DNA of 64,000 nt from Crateriforma spongiae (GCF_012290005.1 NZ_JAAXMS010000005.1:558001-622000), one strand, 5' to 3'. Positions 44,834-54,976 are shown, counted from the stretch's first letter. Made by a program: numbers and translations. The notes: generated by a model not told the origin, from the sequence alone.

Positions 44834-47194
44834 ATGTCGTTCTCGCCGTTGCGTCGGTTCACCGCCAACACGAACCCTCGCCAAGAGCCGCCCGCGCAGA
44901 AAAAACCAGCACGGAAGAATCTTTCCGATGCGATCCTAGCCCGCGGCGACGGACGATGCGGTCGAGTGGCGGCGGAATATCAACAGCCTCTCGGTTGGTC
45001 GGTCAGCAATCTGGAACCTCGATTGATGCTGGCGGCCGATGCAGGAATCGCCGTCGCGGCGCCGCAAGCACCCGCCGCCACCATCGCACAGACGCCCTGC
45101 CCTGATTCGGCGTCGCGTGAAGTCTGCGAGACGTTGGTGTTGGTTGCTGATGACGTTGCCGACATCGATCTGCTGTTGGCCGATGTCGATCCTTCCGCGG
45201 AAATCCAACTGTTGGATTCTCAGGCTTCGCTGATCGACCAAGTGACCACGGCACTATCGGGTCGCCGCGATGTCAGGACGGTGCACCTGATCACTCATGG
45301 CGACGTGGGCGTGTTGCGACTGGGCGACCAGCGTGTCGACGCGAATCAGTTGCGGGACCATGCGGATCAATTGCGTCAGTGGAACGATGCGTTTGCCGCT
45401 GGCGCCGATGTCCTGGTTTACGGATGTCGATCGGCGGCCGGCGATGATGGTTTGCATTTAATCCGAACCATGGCGTCACTTGCCGGTTGTGACGTTTCGG
45501 CATCCGACGATGTGACGGGGTTTTCGAGCGATCCGGACGCATCGGCCGACTGGGTTTTGGAACGCCAGATCGGGGCGATCGAATCTGAATTGATCGTGAC
45601 CCGCGATGTCCAATCCCGTTATCGATACAGCTTGGCCGATTCCTCGGAATCGGCGATCACGGTGGAAGCGGCCGGTTCAACGGGCGAAGAGATCTTTGAA
45701 CTGTTGGTCGACGGCGAAGTCGTAGCTTCCTGGGTGGCCACGACCGAGATGCAGTCCTACCACTTTGATACCAGCGGCTATGTCGGTGCGATCGATCCGT
45801 CACGTGTTCAAGTTCGCTTTACCAACGATTTGTACCTGCCCGATCAAGGATTCGATCGAAACCTAAAGGTCGACAAGGTGATCATTGATGGCGTGTCGAT
45901 CGAATCGGAATCCAGTTCCACCTTCAGCAGCGGGACTTGGTTGCCCGGCGATGGAATCGTTTCAGGTTTTGGGCGTGGCGATGTGCTGCACACCGACGGA
46001 TTCTTTCAGTACGCCGGTCCACCGTCGCCAGAACCAGTGATATTTGCGGATTCCGAATGGCGCAGCGATGGCGGTGGAGTGGAACTGTCGCTCGATACCC
46101 TGAACGATGACCTCGTGATTTTGGGCAGCCAAGAAACGGCGGTGTGGACGGAGTTCCAAGTCGACGGTTTCGAAACGATTGAGATCGATTTGTCGATCAG
46201 CCGCAGCGGTGACGCAGACGAACGGAATGTCACGTTCGGCGTGGATTACTTTGACGAAAATTACAATGAAATCGGCGAGTTCTTCATCACCATGCCGTCG
46301 GGCGCAAGCGAGACGTATCAGTTGCCAAGCAGTGCACCGGAGGGGACGAGGTCAGCCACCTTTTGGATTTGGATGAGCGATTCGGAAACAGCGGGCGTCG
46401 AAGAAGTCGTGGTCGATGAATTCCGCGTCCGCCGCATCAGCACGTCGGACGACACCACACCGCCAGTGGCTAGTTTGCCGGCGGGGCAAACCTTCACCTA
46501 CAACGGTCGCAACACACCGTCATTCGTGTTGAACTTGACCGATGATTCGTTTGCCCAACCGGGGACGGGATCGGTTCGCGTCAACGATAACCGTCAATTA
46601 GTCGTGACCGATCCAAACGGCCGACAGTTTGAGCGATCGGTGACCTTCACTGGTGGCGATCTGCCAGGCGAAGGCGTGTTCGTGGTTCGCGAAATTGAAC
46701 CCGGACCCGATGGGTTTGTCGAAGGCGTCTACACCGTCACCGCGGGACGTGGATACCTAATCGACGGTGCGGGCAATCTTAGCGAAGCGGCGGACCTGGG
46801 CACTTTCCGTCTGGAGATCCAGGATGGGCCGGACAACCCCGATGACGTAACGCCACCGGCGGTGGAATTGCTGACCACGCAACTTTCGTTGACTGACGGC
46901 CCACCGGAATTTGTGCTGCGATCCAGCGACACGGAATCGGAAATCCGGTTCGTCCCCGACAATTTTGGTGTCGTTCAAGTGACCGACAGTTCCGGCCAAA
47001 TCGTTCCGACGCGTGGGATCGCCGGTGGACCGGGACCCGATCCACGGACGCTGTTTGAATTGCTGGGGTTCCGCGACGATTATGTGGTATTGCCGGGTTT
47101 TTACACGGTGTCCATCACGGGGGACTACGTGATTGACGGTGGCGATAACCTGAATATTCCCGGAACGCTGGGAACATTTGAAGTCATCGCCTGA
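44834..47194 (+). CDS. Secreted DUF4347 protein with carbohydrate-binding-like module
   Basis: 786 residues. The N-terminal ~70 residues include NLEPRLMLAADAG, the planctomycete LEPRxML motif of large surface proteins. DUF4347 (PF14252) follows (~95-265), with TVHLITHGDVGVLRLGDQRV and DVLVYGCRSAAGDDGLHLI. Next is a domain like the Ca-dependent xylan-binding CBM (GSTGEEIFELLVDGEVVASW; VRFTNDLYLPDQGFDRNLKV, DKVIIDG), then beta-rich repeats to the end. Surface adhesion or polysaccharide binding is inferred. The first ~50 residues (basic, low complexity) may be part of a long signal region. Confidence 0.82.
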   Translation: MSFSPLRRFTANTNPRQEPPAQKKPARKNLSDAILARGDGRCGRVAAEYQQPLGWSVSNLEPRLMLAADAGIAVAAPQAPAATIAQTPCPDSASREVCETLVLVADDVADIDLLLADVDPSAEIQLLDSQASLIDQVTTALSGRRDVRTVHLITHGDVGVLRLGDQRVDANQLRDHADQLRQWNDAFAAGADVLVYGCRSAAGDDGLHLIRTMASLAGCDVSASDDVTGFSSDPDASADWVLERQIGAIESELIVTRDVQSRYRYSLADSSESAITVEAAGSTGEEIFELLVDGEVVASWVATTEMQSYHFDTSGYVGAIDPSRVQVRFTNDLYLPDQGFDRNLKVDKVIIDGVSIESESSSTFSSGTWLPGDGIVSGFGRGDVLHTDGFFQYAGPPSPEPVIFADSEWRSDGGGVELSLDTLNDDLVILGSQETAVWTEFQVDGFETIEIDLSISRSGDADERNVTFGVDYFDENYNEIGEFFITMPSGASETYQLPSSAPEGTRSATFWIWMSDSETAGVEEVVVDEFRVRRISTSDDTTPPVASLPAGQTFTYNGRNTPSFVLNLTDDSFAQPGTGSVRVNDNRQLVVTDPNGRQFERSVTFTGGDLPGEGVFVVREIEPGPDGFVEGVYTVTAGRGYLIDGAGNLSEAADLGTFRLEIQDGPDNPDDVTPPAVELLTTQLSLTDGPPEFVLRSSDTESEIRFVPDNFGVVQVTDSSGQIVPTRGIAGGPGPDPRTLFELLGFRDDYVVLPGFYTVSITGDYVIDGGDNLNIPGTLGTFEVIA

Positions 47195-47343
47195 GTCGAC
47201 GGGGCCGAAATTTTCGGCTTCGTCGGATGTTCGACGACGGGCCCGTGGTGCGGTTAGACTGGAGAACACGCTGCTCGGTATTACCTAGTGGCGATCCCCT
47301 TGATTCCCCGCCCCGTCCCGTCTTGCCCCGATTCCAATCGCGC

Positions 47344-50259
47344 ATGCTGCGAACGATTCTGCGATTCCTGGTTGTCGCTCTCTGTCCCTACGTCGGTTTC
47401 GCGGCGGATTCGAATCCCGACGATTCGGCCACGCCGCCATCACGCTCTGAAGTTTCATCGAAGGTCGATTTTGCCAAACAGATTCGGCCTTTGTTGAACG
47501 AGCACTGTGCCGGCTGTCATGGCGGGGTCAAAGCGGCCGCCGATCTGTCCTTTGCCAGTCGCGAGGCCGCCATTTGGGCCTTCGAACCGGGACAGCCTGA
47601 TGATTCGATGATGGTCGAACGCATCGAATCCGATGATCCCGACTACGTGATGCCGCCACCGGAACACGGGGCCCCGCTGTCCGACAACGAAAAACAGTTG
47701 GTGCGAACCTGGATTCAACAGGGTGCGAATTGGGCGTTGCCATGGGCCTATCAACCGGTGCGTCGGCCATCGGCGCCCTCCGCCGATGATCCCGATTGGT
47801 GCAACAACGAAATCGACGCGTATGTCTTGTCCCAATTGGAAGCAATCGGCTGGAAACCCAACGAAGCTGCAGATCCGTCACTGTGGCTACGACGCGTGAC
47901 GTTTGATCTAACCGGAATCCCGCCTTCGGTCGCCGATCGTCGCCGGTTTTTGGATGAAGTGGATCGTTTCGGCGAAGCCGCGTACGCCATGGAAGTCGAT
48001 CGCTTGCTGTCGGATCCCCGTTTCGGCGAACGCTGGGCGTCGGCTTGGTTGGATCAGATTCGCTACGCCGATTCACGCGGGCTGGGGCTGGATGGACGTC
48101 GTCGGATTTGGAAGTATCGCGATTGGGTGGTGCGATCGATCAATGCCGACATGCCGTTTGACGAATTTACCATCAAGCAAATTGCGGGCGATTTGGTCGA
48201 TCAGCCGTCGATCGACGATCGCTTGGCCACCGCGGCGCATCGTTTGACGCAAACGAATGAAGAAGGTGGTACGGACGACGAGGAATTTCGTGTCGCGGCG
48301 GTGCTGGATCGCGTCAATACGGTTTGGCAAACTTGGCAAGGCATCACCTTCGGTTGCGTTCAGTGTCACAGTCACCCGTACGATCCGATTCAGCACGAGG
48401 AGTATTACCAGTTCGTCGCGTTCTTCAACAACACGGCCGACTGTGACTTGAACGAAGATTATCCGCTGTTGCAGGTGCCGCTGGACGAGACCGATGAAAG
48501 TCGGGCGGGCAAATTGGATCGCCAGATCGAATCGCTTCGGAAGCAAATTTTCCAGGCCGAATCAGCAATCCTGAACGACGACGTGATCGACTGGCGGGCT
48601 CCGGTGCAATTCGATGCAACGGCCGACAAGCAAACCGAGGTCATCGTCCAAGACGACCCGCGTGCCGCAGCGGGACAGGAGTTCGTGACGGTCGATACGC
48701 TTTCCAGCGGTACGACAATTACATTGACCGCCCAGCCGGATGACGCCATGGATGCATTGTCGGCGATCCGGCTGACGCTGCGGCCGCGTGATCCCGAAAG
48801 CGGTTTGGCCGATTCGGAATGGGGGTTCGTGCTGTCGTCGATCAAGGTCCGTTCCATCGACGCGGAGGGCAAGGCAACGGAACTGCCGATCGAAAGGCTG
48901 GTGGTCGATGATCCGGATCCTTTCATGCGTCCCAGTGATTCGCTGAATGACAAAAGCAAACAGGGCTTCGCAGCCTACAGTCGGATTCACCATTCGCGAC
49001 GTGTCGCACTGATATTGGAACAGCCCGTCAAGCTGGAAAGCGACGCGCGGATCGAGGTGCGTCTGAAACACAACGTCCAATTGTTGGCCGCGTTCCCATT
49101 GGTCAGCCGACGCGGGCGGTTGGATCTGTCGGGTGATCCGACGATTTCCGATCGTTTGAATGATCCAGAATTACTGCAACTTCACCGCGATCTGAATCAT
49201 CGGATCAGTCAGCGACAGCAAATACCCAGTGTTGGGATTCCCGTCCTGGCGGAACGTCCGGATCATTTGAAACGTCCGACCCACGTGTTCGATCGCGGGT
49301 TGTTTTTGACCAAGGGGCAACGGGTTCAGCCAGATGTTCCAGCGGTACTGCCGGACTTGAACACGGCCTCCGATGGCGGTCCGGCCGATCGTATGGACTT
49401 GGCCCGGTGGCTGGTCAGCGATGAAAATCCGCTGACGCCACGTGTCTTTGTCAATCGTGTTTGGGCGCGGCTGTTCGGAATGGGGTTGGTGGCCACGGAG
49501 GAGGATTTCGGCAGCAGCGGTGATCCGCCGACGCATCCGGAATTGCTTGAATATCTGGCGTCTCGGTTTCGCGGCAGCGACGATTGGTCGCTGAAGCCAT
49601 TGGTGCGTGACATTGTGTTGTCGGCAACGTATCGTCAATCGGCCAACTGCAGCGACGACCGGCGGGCCGAGGATGCCGCGAATCGTTATTTGGCACGCGG
49701 ACCGCGATTCCGCATGACGGCGGAAATGGTCCGTGACGCCGCACTGGCCGCCAGCGGTCTGTTGTCCAACGAAATTGGCGGCGCACCGGTTCATCCGCCG
49801 ATCCCCGAAGGCGTGTGGAAACCGTTTCAGGGTGGTGACAAATGGGACACTGCACCGGTCAACAGCGGTGATCGTTATCGGCGTTCGATCTACACGTATA
49901 CCAAACGTAGCATCCCGTATCCCATGTTTGCGACATTCGATGCACCGTCGCGAGAATTTTGTACGCCACGACGCCTACGCAGCAACACTCCGCTGCAAGC
50001 ATTGGTCACGCTGAATGACGATACCTTTGTTGAATGTGCCAGCGCATTGGCACGCTCCATGCGACATCTGAATCGACCAACATCAGACCAAATTGCTTGG
50101 GGTTTCGAAGCGGTGACCACGCGCCCGCCCGATCGCGATGAACGTGGCCGTTTGGTTCGCTTGTACGAAGCAGTGTTGGCGGATGGCGGCGATGCCGAAG
50201 CGGCGATGATCGATGTGGCCACCGTGCTGTTGAATCTGGACGAGATTACCAACAAGTAA
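47344..50259 (+). CDS. PSCyt1-DUF1549-DUF1553 exported cytochrome-like protein
   Basis: 971 residues from ATG 47344 (MLRTILRFLVVALCPYVGFA, a signal peptide); the frame is open upstream to 47227. PSCyt1 has haem motif CAGCH (~residue 54) and VMPPPEHGAPL as the axial-Met segment. DUF1549 includes the second CxxCH (CVQCHSHPYDP, ~338). DUF1553 covers the C-terminal third (NRVWARLFGMGLVATEEDFG, PTHPELLEYLA). Unlike the first paralogue in this window it lacks the LamG module; instead the middle has a beta-rich discoidin-like insert. Its stop shares one base with the next DUF1501 gene (TAATG). Confidence 0.93.
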   Translation: MLRTILRFLVVALCPYVGFAADSNPDDSATPPSRSEVSSKVDFAKQIRPLLNEHCAGCHGGVKAAADLSFASREAAIWAFEPGQPDDSMMVERIESDDPDYVMPPPEHGAPLSDNEKQLVRTWIQQGANWALPWAYQPVRRPSAPSADDPDWCNNEIDAYVLSQLEAIGWKPNEAADPSLWLRRVTFDLTGIPPSVADRRRFLDEVDRFGEAAYAMEVDRLLSDPRFGERWASAWLDQIRYADSRGLGLDGRRRIWKYRDWVVRSINADMPFDEFTIKQIAGDLVDQPSIDDRLATAAHRLTQTNEEGGTDDEEFRVAAVLDRVNTVWQTWQGITFGCVQCHSHPYDPIQHEEYYQFVAFFNNTADCDLNEDYPLLQVPLDETDESRAGKLDRQIESLRKQIFQAESAILNDDVIDWRAPVQFDATADKQTEVIVQDDPRAAAGQEFVTVDTLSSGTTITLTAQPDDAMDALSAIRLTLRPRDPESGLADSEWGFVLSSIKVRSIDAEGKATELPIERLVVDDPDPFMRPSDSLNDKSKQGFAAYSRIHHSRRVALILEQPVKLESDARIEVRLKHNVQLLAAFPLVSRRGRLDLSGDPTISDRLNDPELLQLHRDLNHRISQRQQIPSVGIPVLAERPDHLKRPTHVFDRGLFLTKGQRVQPDVPAVLPDLNTASDGGPADRMDLARWLVSDENPLTPRVFVNRVWARLFGMGLVATEEDFGSSGDPPTHPELLEYLASRFRGSDDWSLKPLVRDIVLSATYRQSANCSDDRRAEDAANRYLARGPRFRMTAEMVRDAALAASGLLSNEIGGAPVHPPIPEGVWKPFQGGDKWDTAPVNSGDRYRRSIYTYTKRSIPYPMFATFDAPSREFCTPRRLRSNTPLQALVTLNDDTFVECASALARSMRHLNRPTSDQIAWGFEAVTTRPPDRDERGRLVRLYEAVLADGGDAEAAMIDVATVLLNLDEITNK

Positions 50260-51758
50260 TGACGATGCAACGCGAAAACCTTTCCCAGACATTTCAACGT
50301 CGTCGCATCGACGACGTGACGCGACGGCGTTTCTTGATGGATTGTCCCATCGGCTTGGGTGCGATCTGGATGGCCAGTCAGGCCGCAACGTCGCAGGCAA
50401 ATCCGTCGAAGATTCAAATCAATCACGCGCCCGACAATCCGCTTAGCCCGCTGGAACCGCCGAAGCCGGCGAAGGTCAAACGCGTGATCTATTTGCACAT
50501 GGTGGGCGCGCCCAGCCAGCTGGAACTGTTCGATTACAAACCGGATTTAGATCGGCTTAATGGCAAGCCGTGCCCCGATTCCTTCTTGGAAGGAAAACGA
50601 TTCGCCTTCATCAACGGTCGCCCCATGATGCTAGGGCCGCAGTATCCGTTTGCTCGGCACGGCGACAGCGGCACTTGGGTCAGTGATCGGCTGCCGCACT
50701 TGGCCAAACATGCCGACGATCTGTGTTTGATCAAAACGATGCAGACCGAACAGTTCAACCACGGTCCGGCCCAGTTGATGGTGCACACCGGTGCGGCGCC
50801 GATGGGTTCGCCGTCGATCGGATCCTGGGTGACTTGGGGACTGGGCAGCGAAAACGCCGACCTTCCCGGTTTCATCGTGCTGTTGTCCGGTGGACGATTG
50901 CCTCGTGTCGGCAAAGCGTTGTGGGGATCCGGTTTTTTGCCATCGGTTTATCAAGGCGTCCAGTGCCGCAGTCAAGGCGAACCGGTATTGTGTGCGGCGA
51001 ATCCCGAAGGCGTGACGCGTCAATCCCGACGACGAGTTTTGGATGCACTGGAGGACATGAACCGCCAGTCGTTGCAACGGTTCGGTGATCCGGAAACGGT
51101 CACCCGCATCGCGCAGTACGAAATGGCCTATCGGATGCAAGCGGCTGCACCGGAGGTGATGAATCTGCGCAGCGAAACGGCGGCTACCCTGGAGGCTTAC
51201 GGTGCCGATCCCGACAAAGAATCGTTTGCCAACAATTGCTTGCTGGCGAGACGTTTGGTCGAACAAGGGGTCCGCTATGTCCAACTGTTCGACTGGGGTT
51301 GGGACTCGCACGGTGCGGCCAAGTCCGAAGCGCTGAACCATGGCTTTCAAGACAAGTGTCAGCAGACCGACAAGCCGATTGCGGCGTTGTTGGCAGATTT
51401 GAAGCAACGTGGCTTGATGGATGAAACACTGGTCATCTGGGGCGGCGAATTTGGACGGACACCCATGCGAGAGAATCGTGGCGGTGGCGAAATGACCTTC
51501 GTCGGCCGCGATCACAACCCGGAAGCTTTCACGATGTGGATGGCCGGCGCGGGTGTGCGCAGCGGTATGACCTATGGTGAAACGGATCCGGTTGGTTACA
51601 CGGCGGCGGAAAACCCGGTCCACTTGCGCGACTTTCATGCCACGCTGCTACATCTGCTGGGATTTGATCACCATTCGATGAGTGTGCGTTTCAAGGGGCT
51701 CGATCAACGTTTGACAGGCGTGAAGCCGGCGAAAGTCATCCACGACATCGTCGCCTAG
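50259..51758 (+). CDS. DUF1501 domain protein, twin-arginine exported
   Basis: 499 residues. N-terminal signal DVTRRRFLMDCPIGLGAIWM has a double or triple Arg. Conserved blocks: YLHMVGAPSQLELFDYKPD, NHGPAQLMVHTGAAPMGSPS, LVIWGGEFGRTPMRENRGGG, FVGRDHNPEAFTMWMAGAGV and HLRDFHATLLHLLGFDH. Partner of the preceding cytochrome protein, as at 4595; the two DUF1501 proteins are paralogues. The enzymatic role is unknown. Confidence 0.93.
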   Translation: MTMQRENLSQTFQRRRIDDVTRRRFLMDCPIGLGAIWMASQAATSQANPSKIQINHAPDNPLSPLEPPKPAKVKRVIYLHMVGAPSQLELFDYKPDLDRLNGKPCPDSFLEGKRFAFINGRPMMLGPQYPFARHGDSGTWVSDRLPHLAKHADDLCLIKTMQTEQFNHGPAQLMVHTGAAPMGSPSIGSWVTWGLGSENADLPGFIVLLSGGRLPRVGKALWGSGFLPSVYQGVQCRSQGEPVLCAANPEGVTRQSRRRVLDALEDMNRQSLQRFGDPETVTRIAQYEMAYRMQAAAPEVMNLRSETAATLEAYGADPDKESFANNCLLARRLVEQGVRYVQLFDWGWDSHGAAKSEALNHGFQDKCQQTDKPIAALLADLKQRGLMDETLVIWGGEFGRTPMRENRGGGEMTFVGRDHNPEAFTMWMAGAGVRSGMTYGETDPVGYTAAENPVHLRDFHATLLHLLGFDHHSMSVRFKGLDQRLTGVKPAKVIHDIVA

Positions 51759-52292
51759 TCCGACCCGTCGACCTGTCTATCGACCGCCACAACGCCAACC
51801 GCCGATGTGTCCCTTTTCAGCGGCAAGGCGCTAGCCGCCGGTGCATATATCTTGAGCGGCAAGGCGCTAGCCGCCGGTGTTTCTCAAGTGAGCGGCAAGG
51901 CGCTAGCGGCCGGTATGTTTATTTTGTGCGGCGGGGCGCCAACCGCCGATGTGTCCTCCGTGAGCGGTAAGACGCTAGCCGCCGGTGCATATATCTTGAG
52001 CGGCAAGGCGCTAGCCGCCGGTCCAGGAATCCGGTACCGGCGGCTAGCGCCTCGCCGCTGACTAGAGAAACATGACAGCCGCTTTTCGCTTGCAGATCAC
52101 ATTGTCAACTTGCGGTGAATGACGCAGCGGGTGAGCGATCGACAAAGTCACCGCCGTTCAACGCCGTGTCGCTTGTGCGAAGATGCGGGTTTACAATGAT
52201 CCGCGTTGCCATGTCGGTTGACCTTGATCTGCCGACGTCGCCCCAGCCCGCTCCGACGCTTCTACTTCATCGCCTCAGCCCACCAGACAGTC
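51759..52292. other. Intergenic region with a 36-bp repeat array
   Basis: 534 bases between the DUF1501 gene and phoD. The left part is a repeat array; the right part is unremarkable and should hold the phoD promoter. Confidence 0.65.
51783..52059. repeat. 36-bp direct repeat array (7 units) ending in an inverted copy
   Basis: Units begin at 51783, 51819, 51855, 51891, 51927, 51963 and 51999, exactly 36 bp each; the first and fifth are the most diverged. The conserved 24-base part is AGCGGCAAGGCGCTAGCCGC plus CGGT and forms a GC-rich hairpin; the remaining ~12 bases vary between units. A reverse-complement copy of the conserved part lies at 52036-52059. Confidence 0.88.
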
Positions 52293-54179
52293 ATGGCATC
52301 CACTTCGATGCGCGCGGTCGCATTGCTTATCGGTACGCTTTGGTTCGGCGCCGTCATACCTGCGCAACGTTTGTCCGCGGAAGACACTGATTTTGCCGAC
52401 GCGCGTGCTCGCGATCCGATCCGCTTGACTCACGGTCCCATGTTGGGGCACGTGCGGCACGATCGCGTTCGTGTTTGGGGCCGCACCTCGGATCCCGGCC
52501 AGTTTGTCGTGCGTTTTGGTAAAGACCCAAATCATTTAACGATGGTAAGTCGGCCGGCCACAACACGATTGGAAGATGACAATACGGGTTCAGTGACCGT
52601 GGATGGTTTGAAGCCAGACACGCGCTATCACTATCAATTGGTCGTAAACGATCGCCCCCATGGTTTGCCCGGATCATTTCGAACGTTGCCCAGCGCCGAT
52701 GCATCACGGAACCAGCAATACAACCCGGACGGTTTGTTCAATTTTCGATTCCAGATCGGTTCTTGTGCGAATCAAAATCCGTTGCACGGTATCGGGCACC
52801 GCACGCCGACCTACGAGCATCTGAATCGGGATTGGGCCGACGACGTTCACTTTCACATCATGAACGGCGACTGGTTGTACGAAGAACTTCGTGACTATCC
52901 GGCCGAGGCTTGGCGACTGGTTCAAGGTGCACCGCAGCACCCCAAAGTCACTGAAGTGATGCCGACGATCACCGGGGTTTGGGAAAACTACAAGCTTTAT
53001 CTTTCACGCGGTGTCGAACTGGCGAAGTGGCACCGTCATGTTCCCAGCTATTTCACCTTTGATGACCACGAATTGGTCAACGACATCTGGGGCAGTGGCC
53101 AGCCGGGCAAACGTCACCGCCGGACGGTGTTTCGGGATATCGGTACCAAGGCCTGGATGAACTACCTAGGCTGGGCCAACCCGATGGCGTTTGATCACCC
53201 CGTCCACTTCGGGTTTGCTTCAATGAAGGCGGGCAGCGACCGACTGGTCGATCCCGAAGCGGATTTCACAGCGTTGCCGCTGGATCAGATGGGCAATTTG
53301 CACGTGCATTGGGGCACCGCAGCGGCCGGCGTGAATGACATGCAATTCGACGATGATTCGGGCAACCAAAATTCGTACGTCTACGACATCGCTGAGGTGA
53401 TCGACAAACACACGCTGCGTTTGCACATGCCGGCCAAGGTCGATGATCCACGCGTCAGCTATTCGATCGGACGTCGCAGCTATGGCAGCTTTCGCGTCGG
53501 AAACTGCGATTTCTATCTGCTGGACACGCGGGGAAACCGTGACATGCACGATGTGACCGATCGTGGAAAGGCGGGGGTGTCCATGTTGGGCGACGACCAA
53601 TACCAGTGGCTGATCGATTCGATGCGTTCCAGCGACGCGGACTTCTTCTTTGTTGTTTCCACCGTTCCATTCATGATTCCGCACAGCGGCGCGGGCGGCT
53701 TCGAAGCTGATGCCGCGAACAAGGAAGAAGCTTGGACTGGATTTTTTGACGAACGTGAAAGGCTGATCGATGCTTGGTCAGACCTGGGTAAGAAAGTCTT
53801 CGTCATGACCGGAGACTTGCACAACAGCTTTGCCATCAAGATCACCGATGACATTTGGGAGTTTTGTTGCGGGCCGCACAACAGCGTCAATCACGTGCCG
53901 GAATTGGATGAAAGTGATCGTCCGGCGACCGGCAAGTTCAAGTTCGGACCGCGTGAATGCGATATCCGCTGGAGCAGCTACATTCTGGCAGACGTTCCTC
54001 GATTACAGCGATTGTACCCGCACTACTGTGTGGTCCAAATCAACAACGTGTTCAACATGCCGGTCCAGCGTGGCGACAAACGCTTGGTGGCGTATCCGCA
54101 TCCACAGGTCGTGTTCCAATACTACGACGGTTGGACCGGTGAATTGTCCTATGCCGAAGCCATCTCGGTGGACCGATGA
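52293..54179 (+). CDS. phoD: PhoD-like exported alkaline phosphatase/phosphodiesterase
   Basis: 628 residues from ATG 52293 (MASTSMRAVALLIGTLWFGA, signal peptide). PhoD family: an N-terminal fibronectin-like domain (RLTHGPMLGHVRHDRVRVWG; GLKPDTRYHYQLVV), then the metallophosphatase core with FHIMNGDWLYEE, FTFDDHELVNDIWG, FFFVVSTVPFMIP and MTGDLHNSFAIKI, which carry metal- and phosphate-binding residues. PhoD enzymes release phosphate from phosphomono- and diesters outside the cell, using Ca/Fe. Overlaps the SDR gene by 4 bp (ATGA). Confidence 0.88.
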   Translation: MASTSMRAVALLIGTLWFGAVIPAQRLSAEDTDFADARARDPIRLTHGPMLGHVRHDRVRVWGRTSDPGQFVVRFGKDPNHLTMVSRPATTRLEDDNTGSVTVDGLKPDTRYHYQLVVNDRPHGLPGSFRTLPSADASRNQQYNPDGLFNFRFQIGSCANQNPLHGIGHRTPTYEHLNRDWADDVHFHIMNGDWLYEELRDYPAEAWRLVQGAPQHPKVTEVMPTITGVWENYKLYLSRGVELAKWHRHVPSYFTFDDHELVNDIWGSGQPGKRHRRTVFRDIGTKAWMNYLGWANPMAFDHPVHFGFASMKAGSDRLVDPEADFTALPLDQMGNLHVHWGTAAAGVNDMQFDDDSGNQNSYVYDIAEVIDKHTLRLHMPAKVDDPRVSYSIGRRSYGSFRVGNCDFYLLDTRGNRDMHDVTDRGKAGVSMLGDDQYQWLIDSMRSSDADFFFVVSTVPFMIPHSGAGGFEADAANKEEAWTGFFDERERLIDAWSDLGKKVFVMTGDLHNSFAIKITDDIWEFCCGPHNSVNHVPELDESDRPATGKFKFGPRECDIRWSSYILADVPRLQRLYPHYCVVQINNVFNMPVQRGDKRLVAYPHPQVVFQYYDGWTGELSYAEAISVDR

Positions 54180-54976
54180 CCGGCAGTGATCGTGACGCAT
54201 TGCTTCCCATGCAAGGAACGAATGTGGTCGTTACCGGTGCTTCATCGGGCATCGGGCGATCCATCGCGATCGACTTGGCCGCCGCGGGGGCCGCACGCGT
54301 GCTGGTGCACTATCGCACCAACGAGCCGGGGGCCGACGAAACGGCGGACATGGTTCGATCCGCAGGGGCCGATGCTTTGTGCCTGTCCGCGGATTTCGCA
54401 CACGATGACGATATCGATCGTTTTGCCCAGGAAGCCTTTCAACGTCTCGGTCATGTCGACACGTGGGTCAACAACGCGGGCGTCGATGTGCTGACCGGCG
54501 ATGCGGCCCAGTGGACGTTTCAGGAAAAGCTGGAACGTTTGCTGCGCGTTGAAGTTGTCGGCACGGCTCGCTTGTCGCGACACGTCATCGACCGGTTGCA
54601 GAAGCAAACCGGCAACCCTCCGCCATCGCTAACTTTCATCAGTTGGGATCAAGCGATTGAGGGAATGGAGATGGATGCGGGGCAGATGTTTGGTCCTGTC
54701 AAAGCTGCCGTGCGTGCGTTTGCCAATAGTCTGGCCCAGCAAGTTGCGCCGAAAATTCGCGTCAATACTGTGGCTCCTGGATGGATTCGCACCAGCTGGG
54801 GCGACAGCACCAGCGAATACTGGGACCGCCGGGCCCGGGAACAGTCGTTGATGCAACGTTGGGGAACCCCTCAAGATGTCGCCGACGCGGTCCGTTACCT
54901 CGCCACCGCACGACACACATTCGTTACCGGCCAAACGATCAACGTCAACGGTGGGTTTTCACGTCGGTTTCAGTAG
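54176..54976 (+). CDS. SDR-family oxidoreductase-like protein lacking the catalytic tyrosine
   Basis: 266 residues. Rossmann fold: cofactor motif TGASSGIG (~residue 20), NNAGVDVL (~98), TFISWDQAI where the catalytic Ser sits (~160) and the TVAPGWIRTSWG region. The YxxxK motif reads FGPVK (~180), so the usual catalytic Tyr is Phe while Lys is kept; this may make it inactive or of altered mechanism. C-terminus NVNGGFSRRFQ is SDR-like. Co-translated with phoD, which is an unusual partner. The start choice fits the ATGA overlap. Confidence 0.85.
   Translation: MTGSDRDALLPMQGTNVVVTGASSGIGRSIAIDLAAAGAARVLVHYRTNEPGADETADMVRSAGADALCLSADFAHDDDIDRFAQEAFQRLGHVDTWVNNAGVDVLTGDAAQWTFQEKLERLLRVEVVGTARLSRHVIDRLQKQTGNPPPSLTFISWDQAIEGMEMDAGQMFGPVKAAVRAFANSLAQQVAPKIRVNTVAPGWIRTSWGDSTSEYWDRRAREQSLMQRWGTPQDVADAVRYLATARHTFVTGQTINVNGGFSRRFQ

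Noticed and set aside
51783-52059. CRISPR-like array of 36-bp units
   Set aside because: The conserved part is ~24 bp and the variable part only ~12 bp, far too short for spacers. Two variable parts are repeated and no cas genes are near.
51807-52061. Small protein made of a 12-residue repeat
   Set aside because: The frame is open only because the DNA repeat is 36 bp long and free of stops; there is no ribosome site or family match.
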